The notes under the pieces are model-generated. The model saw nothing but the letters and a program-made list of their open reading frames with translations, was not told the origin of the DNA and did not search any database. The translations under genes were made by a program, and so were the position numbers. Below are positions 7,757 to 15,156 of a stretch of 28,118 nt of DNA, in pieces; the stretch's first letter is position 1, and every line of letters begins with the position of its first letter. The DNA lies in contig CAZCHK010000030.1 of NCBI GenBank assembly GCA_964498605.1, forward strand, positions 1 to 28,118, in the 5' to 3' direction. Origin of the DNA: JBGQAS01 sp964498605 (GTDB taxonomy: Bacteria; Chloroflexota; Anaerolineae; Anaerolineales; Anaerolineaceae).

Positions 7757-8623
7757 TTAATGCCCTAAAACACACTGCCGCGATTTGATCGCGTTGAGCA
7801 GGCTTTCAACGGAAGTGATCCTGCCCTGACAGAGCATGCTGTTGTAGGGGTCCAGCGTCTCAATACTGTGCGCGTCGCTGTCGTACGTGCAGGGCAGCTT
7901 CGTGGAATCGAACGGCATCGACCCGTCGATCGGGCATTCCATGGCATCCAAGCCCGAGTTATAGAGGTCCCATGCCTCCCAGGAGTAATCTGCTGCCCAG
8001 GGATGCGCGGCGATCGCGATACCACCCAGTTCGTGGATTTTGTTGACCGCCTGTACAGCCGTCAGACCGTCCCGAAATTGGTAATTGACCCCGACAGCCA
8101 GGATCTCGCGGCGATTGGCCAGGGCGATCTCCATACCCGGAAAACATTTCAGGCGGTCCTCTCTTTCACAGGCTTTGTTCACCTCGGGACACACATGATG
8201 ATCGGTGATGGCGATGAAGGCGTAACCGTGCATCAGGGCGTCCTGGACCATTTCCTCGTAGGTGTTCTTGCCGTCAGAGCAGGTGGTGTGCATGTGCAGG
8301 TCGCCGCGCGACCAGACCGGTTTGGGAGTTTTTGTGGCGGTTGGAGTGGCTGTCACGGTCGGAAACGGCGTCAGCGATGGCATTTGCGTCTTGGAGGGAA
8401 GCGGTGTGAAGGAAGGCAGAAGCGTAGCGGGTTGGAATGGGGTCGGGGAACTGGTAAACTCAACGCCCGTGGTCGGTGTCATCGACGCGCTGATGACAGC
8501 TACCGCCATGATCTCTTCTTCCGCGTGGGCTTCCAGAACAAACGGCGGTGCGCTGCAGCCAACAAGAAGTAATCCGATCAGGAGCTGTACAATGACTGCA
8601 AAGTGTTTCATCGATCTTTTCAT
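7757..8623 (-). CDS. PHP domain-containing lipoprotein
   Basis: This 288-residue protein has a signal peptide with lipobox LVGC (Cys23), a Thr/Pro/Ser-rich spacer at about residues 48-102, and a PHP phosphoesterase domain from about 105. The PHP metal ligands are visible: HMH (110-112), AITDHH (138-143), an AAHPW motif and a late D-S-D-A-H. It should be a surface-anchored metal-dependent hydrolase of phosphoesters or related compounds; the substrate is unknown. PHP enzymes are usually cytoplasmic, so export is notable. The start is uncertain. ATG 8623 has no ribosome-binding site and overlaps a TATAAT on the minus strand, so ATG 8611 (12 nt downstream, still a good signal peptide) may be the true start. 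Confidence 0.85.
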   Translation of the reverse strand: MKRSMKHFAVIVQLLIGLLLVGCSAPPFVLEAHAEEEIMAVAVISASMTPTTGVEFTSSPTPFQPATLLPSFTPLPSKTQMPSLTPFPTVTATPTATKTPKPVWSRGDLHMHTTCSDGKNTYEEMVQDALMHGYAFIAITDHHVCPEVNKACEREDRLKCFPGMEIALANRREILAVGVNYQFRDGLTAVQAVNKIHELGGIAIAAHPWAADYSWEAWDLYNSGLDAMECPIDGSMPFDSTKLPCTYDSDAHSIETLDPYNSMLCQGRITSVESLLNAIKSRQCVLGH

Positions 8624-8663
8624 TATAATTTCTAATTCTTTCAGCTCGGATATGATTTCTTAT

Positions 8664-9488
8664 TCATTTAATTACTAATCTTCCACACTTTTGAGCCCGG
8701 ATCGTGAAAGTGAGTGGTATGCGCGGGAGGTTACCCGGCAAGACCCATGTCCCATCCTCGCGTTCGAGCATGCCTTTGAACATGGGGTAACAGCAGAACT
8801 CGAACTCGTGCAGGAATTCGATGCTCAGACCCGCTTGGATGAGCACGGTGACGATCTCGCCCAGGGTGTGTTGCCACCCGTACTCAGTGCTATGCTTCAG
8901 GATCGCCTTCGGATCAGCATACGCAGCCGTCGAATCGTATTTTTGAACATTTGGATCGAAGTAGTCACAGCCCACTTTCAGGCTCTCGATCTCACTCTCG
9001 TCGTCGAACACCGCAGGGAACGGGTGAATCTCGGCAATATAGAAGACTCCCCCCATTTTCAAGTAGTCAAAGATCATCCGCGCCCACCTGTCCAGATCAT
9101 GCAACCAGTAAAGGACCCCGTAAGAGGTGAAAACAACATCAAACTGATCTTTCAGTTTCTTTGGCAGGTCATAAATGTTCGCCTGGATAAAGCGCGCGGG
9201 TATCTTCAATTCCGCGCTCAGCTTTCGGGCGGTGCGTATGGCCTTGTGTGAAAAATCAACCCCGGTCACATCAGCGCCCAGGATCGCCCAGGAAAGCGTG
9301 TCCATGCCAAAATGGCACTGCAGGTGCAACAGCCTTTTTCCGCCCACATCCCCCACTTCACGCCTTACCAACCAGTCCAGTTTATTCACGCCCTTTTTAA
9401 AATCCTCCAGTTTATACAGGTCGGATTTTAGGTTGACATCGACCAGTTCATCCCACAGTGCCCGGTTGGTTCTATAATATCGGTTCAT
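8664..9488 (-). CDS. Class I SAM-dependent methyltransferase
   Basis: This 274-residue cytoplasmic enzyme has the Rossmann methyltransferase core. Motif I is LLHLQCHFGMDTLSWAILGA (about 53-72), the ribose-binding acid is in VTGVDFS (74-80), and later strands include FDVVFTSYGVLYWLHD. The HLQCHFGMDTLS variant of motif I belongs to a common bacterial group of unassigned methyltransferases acting on small molecules. A hydrophobic beta-strand pattern in the second half fits the cap of that group. The substrate is unknown. The ATG is preceded at 6 nt by TAGAAT and by no Shine-Dalgarno. The PHP gene begins 40 nt downstream on the same strand. Confidence 0.87.
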   Translation of the reverse strand: MNRYYRTNRALWDELVDVNLKSDLYKLEDFKKGVNKLDWLVRREVGDVGGKRLLHLQCHFGMDTLSWAILGADVTGVDFSHKAIRTARKLSAELKIPARFIQANIYDLPKKLKDQFDVVFTSYGVLYWLHDLDRWARMIFDYLKMGGVFYIAEIHPFPAVFDDESEIESLKVGCDYFDPNVQKYDSTAAYADPKAILKHSTEYGWQHTLGEIVTVLIQAGLSIEFLHEFEFCCYPMFKGMLEREDGTWVLPGNLPRIPLTFTIRAQKCGRLVIK

Positions 9489-9494
9489 CAGCTT

Positions 9495-9524
9495 ATTCTA
9501 CGTGATTCTCCAGATACGATGCAA
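9495..9524 (-). promoter_or_regulatory. Candidate promoter of the methyltransferase gene, leaderless geometry
   Basis: On the minus strand TTGCAT (9524-9519) is followed by an 18-nt spacer and TAGAAT (9500-9495); the ATG lies only 6 nt further on. A transcript from this promoter would start at or next to the start codon. Confidence 0.45.
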
Positions 9525-9555
9525 GAAAAATACCCAACCGTCATGATTGGGTATT
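9523..9555 (-). terminator. Intrinsic terminator after the acyltransferase gene
   Basis: On the minus strand a 9-bp stem AATACCCAA / TTGGGTATT with a 9-nt loop is followed by TTTTCTT. It lies 22 nt after the acyltransferase stop codon and ends the leftward MFS-acyltransferase unit. Confidence 0.8.
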
Positions 9556-9577
9556 GAGGTGTGGAAGAAACTCCTGC

Positions 9578-10336
9578 TCAGTGGACCTGGCCCACGACCT
9601 CACCTTCGACTTTATCCGCCCAGGGATAAATTTCAGTGCCCTTGGCGGCTTCGCGGATAGCGGGGTCGTCAGAGTAGAAACCGCGCTTTTCCGGCGGAAG
9701 CAGTTCAGCGACGTGGCGCATGATCTCATGACCGATCTCGTCCAGCCGCCCGCGGATGGCACGTCCTGTGCCCTCTACTTCAAAGGGACCGAATACCTTC
9801 CCGATGCGAAACGTGACTTTGGCACGCTGCTTCTGCTTCAGCGCCGGGAAAAGGTCGTTCAGACCGGCTAACCCCACAGGCAGGATGGGAGCTTTTGTAC
9901 GGGTGGCCAAAAAGGCTGTTCCCGGACGCGCCGGCCTCAGCACGGTCGCCCAGTTGCCTGCTTCGGGAAAAATTCCGAGAATGCCTTTCTGATTCAGGAT
10001 CGCTTCCGCGGCCTGCATGGCGTAGCGCGAACCCGTTCCGCGGTAGAGGGGGTAATAACCCCACAATTTGGTGATGAGTCGAGTCCATACGGGCGCGTGC
10101 GGCGTGACCGCTCCGCCGACAAACTCCATCGGCCAGGGAGCAATGCGAACGAACGCAACTGGATCGATAAAACTGAAATGATTCCCCACCATCAAGAGTG
10201 GCCCCCGTGCGGGAAGATTTTCCTCGCCTATGACCTCCACGTCCGCCAGGTGGTCGAACAGGTAGATCGACAGCCTGTGCATCAGCGCTCGAATCCAGGC
10301 CCGGCGCGGGTAGCGAAACCTGTGGTTTTCAGACAT
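9578..10336 (-). CDS. PlsC-like lysophospholipid acyltransferase (1-acyl-sn-glycerol-3-phosphate acyltransferase family)
   Basis: This 252-residue protein should transfer an acyl chain to a lysophospholipid or similar acceptor at the cytoplasmic membrane face. The catalytic HX4D motif is NHFSFID (His53, Asp58). Block II is represented by GYYPLYRGTGSR, and block IV by PILPVGLAGL (150-159). Block III reads FPEAGNW rather than the usual FPEGT(R/S), so the Glu is kept but the following residues differ; this may change acceptor preference. The start is ATG 10336, overlapping the MFS stop by 8 nt (ATGTCTGA), which implies translational coupling. The longer reading frame reaching 10495 lies within the MFS coding sequence and is not used. 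Confidence 0.88.
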   Translation of the reverse strand: MSENHRFRYPRRAWIRALMHRLSIYLFDHLADVEVIGEENLPARGPLLMVGNHFSFIDPVAFVRIAPWPMEFVGGAVTPHAPVWTRLITKLWGYYPLYRGTGSRYAMQAAEAILNQKGILGIFPEAGNWATVLRPARPGTAFLATRTKAPILPVGLAGLNDLFPALKQKQRAKVTFRIGKVFGPFEVEGTGRAIRGRLDEIGHEIMRHVAELLPPEKRGFYSDDPAIREAAKGTEIYPWADKVEGEVVGQVH

Positions 10337-11705
10337 GCTCGGAATCAGCATGCTCCACAGCAACGGCGCGCGCCTTCTTCTCGTTGACCAGCAGAAGCAG
10401 GAACAGCCCCAACAGGAGCATGACGGCGATCGCGACCGTACCAGAACGATGACCAAGCTTGAGGGCTTCATCAGTGCTCTGGCCCGCGTTCTCAAACCAG
10501 ACCGCAGCGGCGTGGGCGATCAAACCAAACAGGGTCGGCCCGATGAAGGAGGATGACTTGCCGGCGATGGCAAAGAAGGAGAAGAACTCCGTGGTCTTCG
10601 CCTGCGGTGCGAAAAGGCTGGTCATGGTGCGGCTGAGAGACTGCACGCCGGTCAGCGCAAAACCTGCCAGGCCACCAATGACATAATACAGGGTGGCGGA
10701 CGGGTTGAACACCATCCATATCACCGAAGCGATCATCAGCAGCAGCGATACGATCAGCGTGCGCTTGAAGCCGAACTTTTCCGCGATGATCCCGAACAGG
10801 TAGGCGCCCAGCGCGCTGGTGAACTGCACGATGATCATGAAAATGATCAACTCCTGCGTTTTCATGCCGAACAATACGCCACCCAGGATCGAGGCGAAAT
10901 TGAGAGCCATCAGTACGCCGTCGTTGTAGACCAGGAAAGCCAGGATGAACTTGAGGAACTCCTTGAAATGCTTGACGGCCTGGAAGGTGTGCTTCAGCCG
11001 CTTGAAAGCGAGCGTGAGGAAATTGTCGCCCTGCGGCAGCGCCCGACGGATGTGTTTCTCCTTCACCCACAGGAACAATGGCAGTGTCGCAGCGGCAAAG
11101 AATACGGCCGTGAAGGGAAATGACGCCCGGATGATGAAATCGGTTTCCACGAGCAGTGGATCTTTGACAAACATGATGGCCGGCAGAATAAACAGCAGGC
11201 AGACGATACCGCCAATGGACCCGATCGCCCAGCCGTTCCCGGAAACCCTGCCCGCCTCTTCGTCCGTCGCCACGTCAGGCAGCAGGGCGTTGTAAAATAC
11301 CTGCGCGCCGCGGTAACCAATCTCAGCCATGATGAAAAAGAACGTGCCTGTGAAGATATTCCCTTTGTTGACAAAGAACAGCAGCGCCGTGAAGACCCAG
11401 CTTAACGCGGAGAAAAAGAACAAAAAGCGTTTCTTGTACGCAGCGTAATCCGCGATGGCACCAAGAAACGGCGATACCGCGGCCACGACCAGCATGGCAA
11501 TCCCCAGGGCGAAGCCCCACATGCGCGTGCCCTCCGAACCTCCCACGACCTTCCCCTGGAAATACGCGGAGTAGACCGCCAGCAGGATCACAGCAGCGTA
11601 GGCCGAGTTACCGAAGTCGTAAAGATACCACGCCCACTGCGCGCGTCGTTTTACGCGTTCTTCCTTGTTTAATTTCACTTTCGCTGAAACGGGGTGTTTT
11701 TCCAT
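10329..11705 (-). CDS. MFS transporter, UMF1 family
   Basis: This 458-residue polytopic protein has about 12 hydrophobic helices. Its N-terminal signature WAWYLYDFGNSAYAAVILLAVYSAYF is typical of UMF1/Atg22-like major facilitators. The loop between the halves (KEKHIRRALPQGDNFLTLAFKRLKHTFQAVKHF) is basic and cytoplasmic. Related proteins in fungi export amino acids from vacuoles, but the bacterial substrate is unknown. ATG 11705 has AAAGGTGA 5 nt upstream, and a TACAAT -10 candidate lies further up in the intergenic region. The stop codon overlaps the acyltransferase start, so the two proteins are probably made together; a role in lipid or envelope metabolism is a guess from that pairing only. 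Confidence 0.9.
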   Translation of the reverse strand: MEKHPVSAKVKLNKEERVKRRAQWAWYLYDFGNSAYAAVILLAVYSAYFQGKVVGGSEGTRMWGFALGIAMLVVAAVSPFLGAIADYAAYKKRFLFFFSALSWVFTALLFFVNKGNIFTGTFFFIMAEIGYRGAQVFYNALLPDVATDEEAGRVSGNGWAIGSIGGIVCLLFILPAIMFVKDPLLVETDFIIRASFPFTAVFFAAATLPLFLWVKEKHIRRALPQGDNFLTLAFKRLKHTFQAVKHFKEFLKFILAFLVYNDGVLMALNFASILGGVLFGMKTQELIIFMIIVQFTSALGAYLFGIIAEKFGFKRTLIVSLLLMIASVIWMVFNPSATLYYVIGGLAGFALTGVQSLSRTMTSLFAPQAKTTEFFSFFAIAGKSSSFIGPTLFGLIAHAAAVWFENAGQSTDEALKLGHRSGTVAIAVMLLLGLFLLLLVNEKKARAVAVEHADSEHV

Positions 11706-11784
11706 GATTCACCTTTTTTATCCAGATTGTCTCGATTGTATCAACACTTGCCGAAAACGTGATTACAAAGTAAAAACACCCTCG

Positions 11785-11800
11785 ATAACCAAATGGTTAC
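11785..11800 (-). terminator. Weak hairpin after the thioredoxin/CcdA-like gene
   Basis: On the minus strand GTAACC-ATTT-GGTTAT forms a short stem, with GTGTTTTTAC about 5-7 nt further on. The stem is A/T-rich and the T-run is displaced, so termination is only a possibility. Confidence 0.3.
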
Positions 11801-11813
11801 TATGTTCTTCGGC

Positions 11814-13217
11814 TTAATCGCCGCCTCGGCTGTGCGACCTGTTTTTCTTATTAAGTTCAGTACCAATGTGTACACCAAATCTGGGCAGGATTACGCGGTG
11901 GACCAGCAGGATAAGCAGTGTCACCCCGACGGCCAATCCAAAGATTATCAGCACGCTGGACAACTGGTTCATCAGGTTCGGATCGACAAGCATGACAATC
12001 GCCAGCGCCAGCATCAACAACCCGCCGAACAGCTTGAGGACGCGGCCGTGCTTCTCCTCAAGTTTGCTGGCTTTCAGGGTAACCACGCTGGCGAAGAATA
12101 TGACCAGTTCGTCGGCCTGGTAAACCAGGAGATACACCAGCAGCAGTCCCACGAATTGCGCGCTGGTAACGCCGTGGGCTACCAGCAGGTTGGTCCAGAT
12201 GACCGGGAATCCAGCCGTGCAGGCGAATTCCACCAGCGAGACACCGGCTGCCAGCACGATGGTCGCTCCGATCATAGCCCAAAAGTTATCCGACAGGGAG
12301 ATGACTTTACGGATGTTGCGGAAAATCCCCGGTTTGTCCTTTTCGGAGATTGTCAGGGACACGCCCTCTTTGTACCAGAAATAATCCTTGATGTTCACAA
12401 AAGCAAAAAAGAGGGCCAGCAGCGCCACCAGCAACTGTATCCAGCCCACCACGCTCACCAGGCTGAACACGCTGAACACACCGAAGATGAAAAGCGCGTA
12501 GATGACAGCGGTAACGGTCAAGAAGACCAGCCCGATGACCAACACCTTTTTCCTTGAACCAATGTGGATGGTCAGCGACATCAGCATGGTCAGTACCCAC
12601 AGCGAACAGGGGTTCACGCCGTCCACGAAGCTGATCAGTATGGTGCTCAAGGTTAGCGATTGCGCGTTCAGGTCGATCTCGCCAATGATGGGCAGCTTGA
12701 CAATGTTGGTGTCCGCGCATTCTTCCGGATCTTCAATGCTGCAGGTGTTGTCGCTGGTGGTGCCGCCCGAAACGGGATTGAAGGGCACGACGCCAGGATT
12801 GAAGGCAGCCTGGATGGCATTCTGGATCTCGATCTTCACCTGTTCATTGAAACCGATCCAGTAGTTACGCCCCAGCACGGTCACGGGAACGTTGAGCGCC
12901 TGGAAACCGATTTCTTCCGCCATGGCGAATAAAAGGTCTCGGTTCTCTTTATCGTTCTTCACTTCGTACTGGTGGATCACCAGGGCGGGGTATCGCGTCA
13001 GCAGTTCGCTGAGGAACACCTTCTCCTCTTCACAGTGTTCACACCCTGCCCCCCAAAAGAAGAAAACTTCCACCTGGGGTGTCTGTAAAACGCTGTTGCT
13101 TTGGCTCTGCGCGGTCACACTGCGGGTGCTTGGCGTGACTAGAAACGTGCCCACCACAGCAGCTACAAAAAGGATTGTCAGGAATAATCTTGCTGCAAAT
13201 TTTCGCTTGTTGTTCAT
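11814..13217 (-). CDS. Thioredoxin-like/CcdA-like membrane fusion protein (thiol-disulfide electron transfer)
   Basis: This 467-residue protein begins with a signal anchor (about 8-28), then an extracytoplasmic thioredoxin/glutaredoxin-like domain with the active site GAGCEHC (Cys59, Cys62) and cis-Pro NVPVTVLG (about 109-116). About 280 residues with at least seven hydrophobic segments follow. They carry the CcdA/DsbD-type cysteines DGVNPCS (Cys204) and FACTAGFPV (Cys333). By analogy it would pass reductant across the membrane to extracytoplasmic thiols. The order is reversed relative to DsbD, whose thioredoxin domain is C-terminal. I chose ATG 13217 over the TTG at 13232, which overlaps the -10 region and has no ribosome-binding site. 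TATAAT ends 14 nt before 13217. Confidence 0.83.
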   Translation of the reverse strand: MNNKRKFAARLFLTILFVAAVVGTFLVTPSTRSVTAQSQSNSVLQTPQVEVFFFWGAGCEHCEEEKVFLSELLTRYPALVIHQYEVKNDKENRDLLFAMAEEIGFQALNVPVTVLGRNYWIGFNEQVKIEIQNAIQAAFNPGVVPFNPVSGGTTSDNTCSIEDPEECADTNIVKLPIIGEIDLNAQSLTLSTILISFVDGVNPCSLWVLTMLMSLTIHIGSRKKVLVIGLVFLTVTAVIYALFIFGVFSVFSLVSVVGWIQLLVALLALFFAFVNIKDYFWYKEGVSLTISEKDKPGIFRNIRKVISLSDNFWAMIGATIVLAAGVSLVEFACTAGFPVIWTNLLVAHGVTSAQFVGLLLVYLLVYQADELVIFFASVVTLKASKLEEKHGRVLKLFGGLLMLALAIVMLVDPNLMNQLSSVLIIFGLAVGVTLLILLVHRVILPRFGVHIGTELNKKNRSHSRGGD

Positions 13218-13383
13218 GATCAGGTTGGACAATTATAAAGCATCCCCCACCCAAATGCCTGGCTGGTTCCAAGTAAGAAATTAGATATTAAAAGATCGTT
13301 ACTTCCTGTTTGGAACTATTTAACGTATAATTAATTGTCTATACAATTTTCGTGAGAGGATTTTCCGCCCCAAATGATGCCGA

Positions 13384-14148
13384 CTACAATCGCCGTACCG
13401 TGATCTTATTTTCCGCCAGTCTCGCCTGGATAGCCTCCAGGATTGCGACCACGTTGGGTGAGTCCCCGTGCACGCACAAAGTTTGAACACCCTTGGATGT
13501 CTCAGTGCCATTCGCCAGTTTTGGGACCCCCTTTGTGGCCAATCGCAGCGCCTGTGCTGCAGCAGTGTCAGGCTCAAAAACCAGTGCATCTGGTTTTTTC
13601 CTCGATCGGAGGTTGCCATCTGGCTCATAGGCGCGCTCGGGGAAGCCTTCCGCTGCTGTCCTCAGGCCAACCTCTTGCCCGGCCTCCACGAGCAAGGAGC
13701 CCGCCAGCCCGATCAGGATGAGCTGTGCTGAAAATTTCTTCACTGTTTCTGCGATGCGCCGCGCCAGTATGCCATCAATGGATGCACGGTTGTACAGCGC
13801 CCCGTGCGGTTTAACATGCGCCAGCTTTCCACCGTGCGCACGGACGATCCCCTCCAGCGCGCCGATCTGGTAGAGCAGCATCGACTCGATCTCCTCTTCT
13901 GCAAGATCCATGTCACGGCGCCCAAATCCCTGCAAGTCGGGGTAGCCCGGGTGAGCGCCGATCGCCACGCTGTGCTGGACAGCAAGCTGCACGGTCCTGG
14001 CCATCACCTGGGGATCACCGGCATGAAAGCCGCAGGCAATATTCACTGAACTGATCAGCGGCATGATTTTCTCTTCCGGAGCGGCGCTGTAGCGGCCGAA
14101 CCCTTCGCCCAGATCGCAGTTTATATCGATGGATTTATTTCGAATCAT
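13384..14148 (-). CDS. pxpA: 5-oxoprolinase subunit PxpA (LamB/YcsF family)
   Basis: This 254-residue protein has the LamB/YcsF signature IDINCDLGEGFGRY at the N-terminus, then VNIACGFHAGDP, GAHPGYPDLQGFGRR and a late CVHGDSP motif. Its length matches the family. With PxpB and PxpC it forms the ATP-dependent 5-oxoprolinase that opens the lactam of L-pyroglutamate to give L-glutamate. It is the last gene of pxpB-pxpC-pxpA. The ATG has no Shine-Dalgarno; instead TACAAT (14161-14156 on the minus strand) lies 7 nt upstream, and a 26-bp palindrome covers the expected -35 zone. It could therefore have its own, possibly regulated, leaderless promoter besides read-through from pxpC. Confidence 0.95.
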   Translation of the reverse strand: MIRNKSIDINCDLGEGFGRYSAAPEEKIMPLISSVNIACGFHAGDPQVMARTVQLAVQHSVAIGAHPGYPDLQGFGRRDMDLAEEEIESMLLYQIGALEGIVRAHGGKLAHVKPHGALYNRASIDGILARRIAETVKKFSAQLILIGLAGSLLVEAGQEVGLRTAAEGFPERAYEPDGNLRSRKKPDALVFEPDTAAAQALRLATKGVPKLANGTETSKGVQTLCVHGDSPNVVAILEAIQARLAENKITVRRL

Positions 14149-14165
14149 CAGGAATATTGTACAGG

Positions 14166-14191
14166 AAAAGTGTAACCGCGGTTACACTTTT
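14166..14191. repeat. Perfect 26-bp palindrome, copy 1 (core GTGTAACCGCGGTTACAC)
   Basis: The sequence is fully self-complementary over 26 bp: the 18-bp core is flanked by AAAA and TTTT. It covers the GTG-TAA end of pxpC and the -35 zone of pxpA. In RNA it would form a hairpin (GUGUAAC stem, CGCG loop) followed by four U residues, so it could be a transcription-factor operator, an mRNA-processing hairpin or a bidirectional attenuator/terminator. A second copy lies at 15821-15842. Confidence 0.9.
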
Positions 14192-15156
14192 TGGAAATCA
14201 ATCTGCGCGTCCCCGTTCTCGTCCCAGGTCAGGCGCTTGATGCGCCCTGCCAGGCGTAGCCATTTCAGCCGTGCGGTCTCCACGTCACAGGGTTGAAATC
14301 GGATTTCGGTTGTTTCAAACGACGACTGAACCAGAACGGGCAGGCTGGCGGATGCCACCACTCCCAGCTTCCTATACCCCCCGGTGGGTTGGGCGTCGCT
14401 CATCAGCACCAGGGGCTGTCCGTTCCCCGGAAGCTGGATGGTCCCAAACACGGTGCCTTCCGAGAGGATGTCGGGGGTTTGACCGCTCTTGATCGTTGTT
14501 CCCCGTAGTCGATAACCCATGCGACTGGATGTTTCTGATATCGTGTAGGTGTTGGAAAACAACCCGGTCAGCATCTCATCACCCCGGTCATCCTGTCCCT
14601 CTGGCAGGACGACCTCGATGGCAGATGTTTGGCCGTAGGCTGGAAGAAAATCCGCGGGTATGCTGCGACCGGCGAGCTGGTGGACATCTGGCGCATCACC
14701 GGTCTCAAGCGTATCTCCCGCTTCCAGTTTCCTTCCCTTGTATCCTCCCCATCCTGAGGACAGGTTTGTTGAGCAGGATCCCAACACGCGCGGGACAGCA
14801 ATCCCCCCTGAAAACGCCAGGATCCCCCAACCGCTGTCAGGAAGCCCACTCAGTCCAAAACTCTGCCCTGGTGAAACCAGAACGCTCATCCACAATGGGT
14901 AGATTCGATCTTCAACAGTTAATTGATACCCACAGCCTGCGCCAGTCACCACGAGCTCGCAATCCGCGCGACACCTGATCCCAGGTCCGTAGGATTCCAG
15001 CTGGGCTGCCTCGGGGTGGCTGCCGGTGATCCTGTTGGCCGCCGCCAGGGCGAAGCGGTCCATGGCTCCCCCGGCCGGTACACCCCACGCCATCGCCCGA
15101 GGTCTGCCCGAGTCCTGCACGGTGGTAAGAAAACCTGCTTCCAGTACTTCGATCAT
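14182..15156 (-). CDS. pxpC: 5-oxoprolinase subunit PxpC (biotin-dependent carboxyltransferase/KipA family)
   Basis: This 324-residue protein matches the KipA/PxpC family. It opens with IEVLEAGFLTTVQDSGRPRAMAWGVPAGGAMDRFALAAAN and later has SEGTVFGTIQLPGNGQPLVLMSDAQPTGGY near the active region. The length is normal. Together with PxpB it forms the complex that activates 5-oxoproline for opening by PxpA. Its start overlaps the PxpB stop by 4 nt (ATGA, 15153-15156), the usual arrangement for translational coupling. The last codons (GTG TAA) lie inside the 26-bp palindrome, which then occupies most of the gap before pxpA. Confidence 0.95.
   Translation of the reverse strand: MIEVLEAGFLTTVQDSGRPRAMAWGVPAGGAMDRFALAAANRITGSHPEAAQLESYGPGIRCRADCELVVTGAGCGYQLTVEDRIYPLWMSVLVSPGQSFGLSGLPDSGWGILAFSGGIAVPRVLGSCSTNLSSGWGGYKGRKLEAGDTLETGDAPDVHQLAGRSIPADFLPAYGQTSAIEVVLPEGQDDRGDEMLTGLFSNTYTISETSSRMGYRLRGTTIKSGQTPDILSEGTVFGTIQLPGNGQPLVLMSDAQPTGGYRKLGVVASASLPVLVQSSFETTEIRFQPCDVETARLKWLRLAGRIKRLTWDENGDAQIDFQKV

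Noticed and set aside
10337..10495. N-terminally extended acyltransferase starting at 10495
   Set aside because: The extension is the shadow of the MFS transporter's last coding region and is Arg/Ser/Cys-rich; ATG 10336 gives a normal PlsC N-terminus.
11793..12557. Antisense open frame (254 codons) opposite the thioredoxin/CcdA-like gene
   Set aside because: The complement encodes a coherent polytopic redox protein; this frame is rich in Gln/His/Asp with no recognisable domain.
14166..14191. Simple intrinsic terminator as the only explanation of the palindrome
   Set aside because: It has terminator-like features (stem plus TTTT), but the second copy lies inside pxpB coding sequence, where a terminator would block the operon, so it is reported as a repeat of unknown role.
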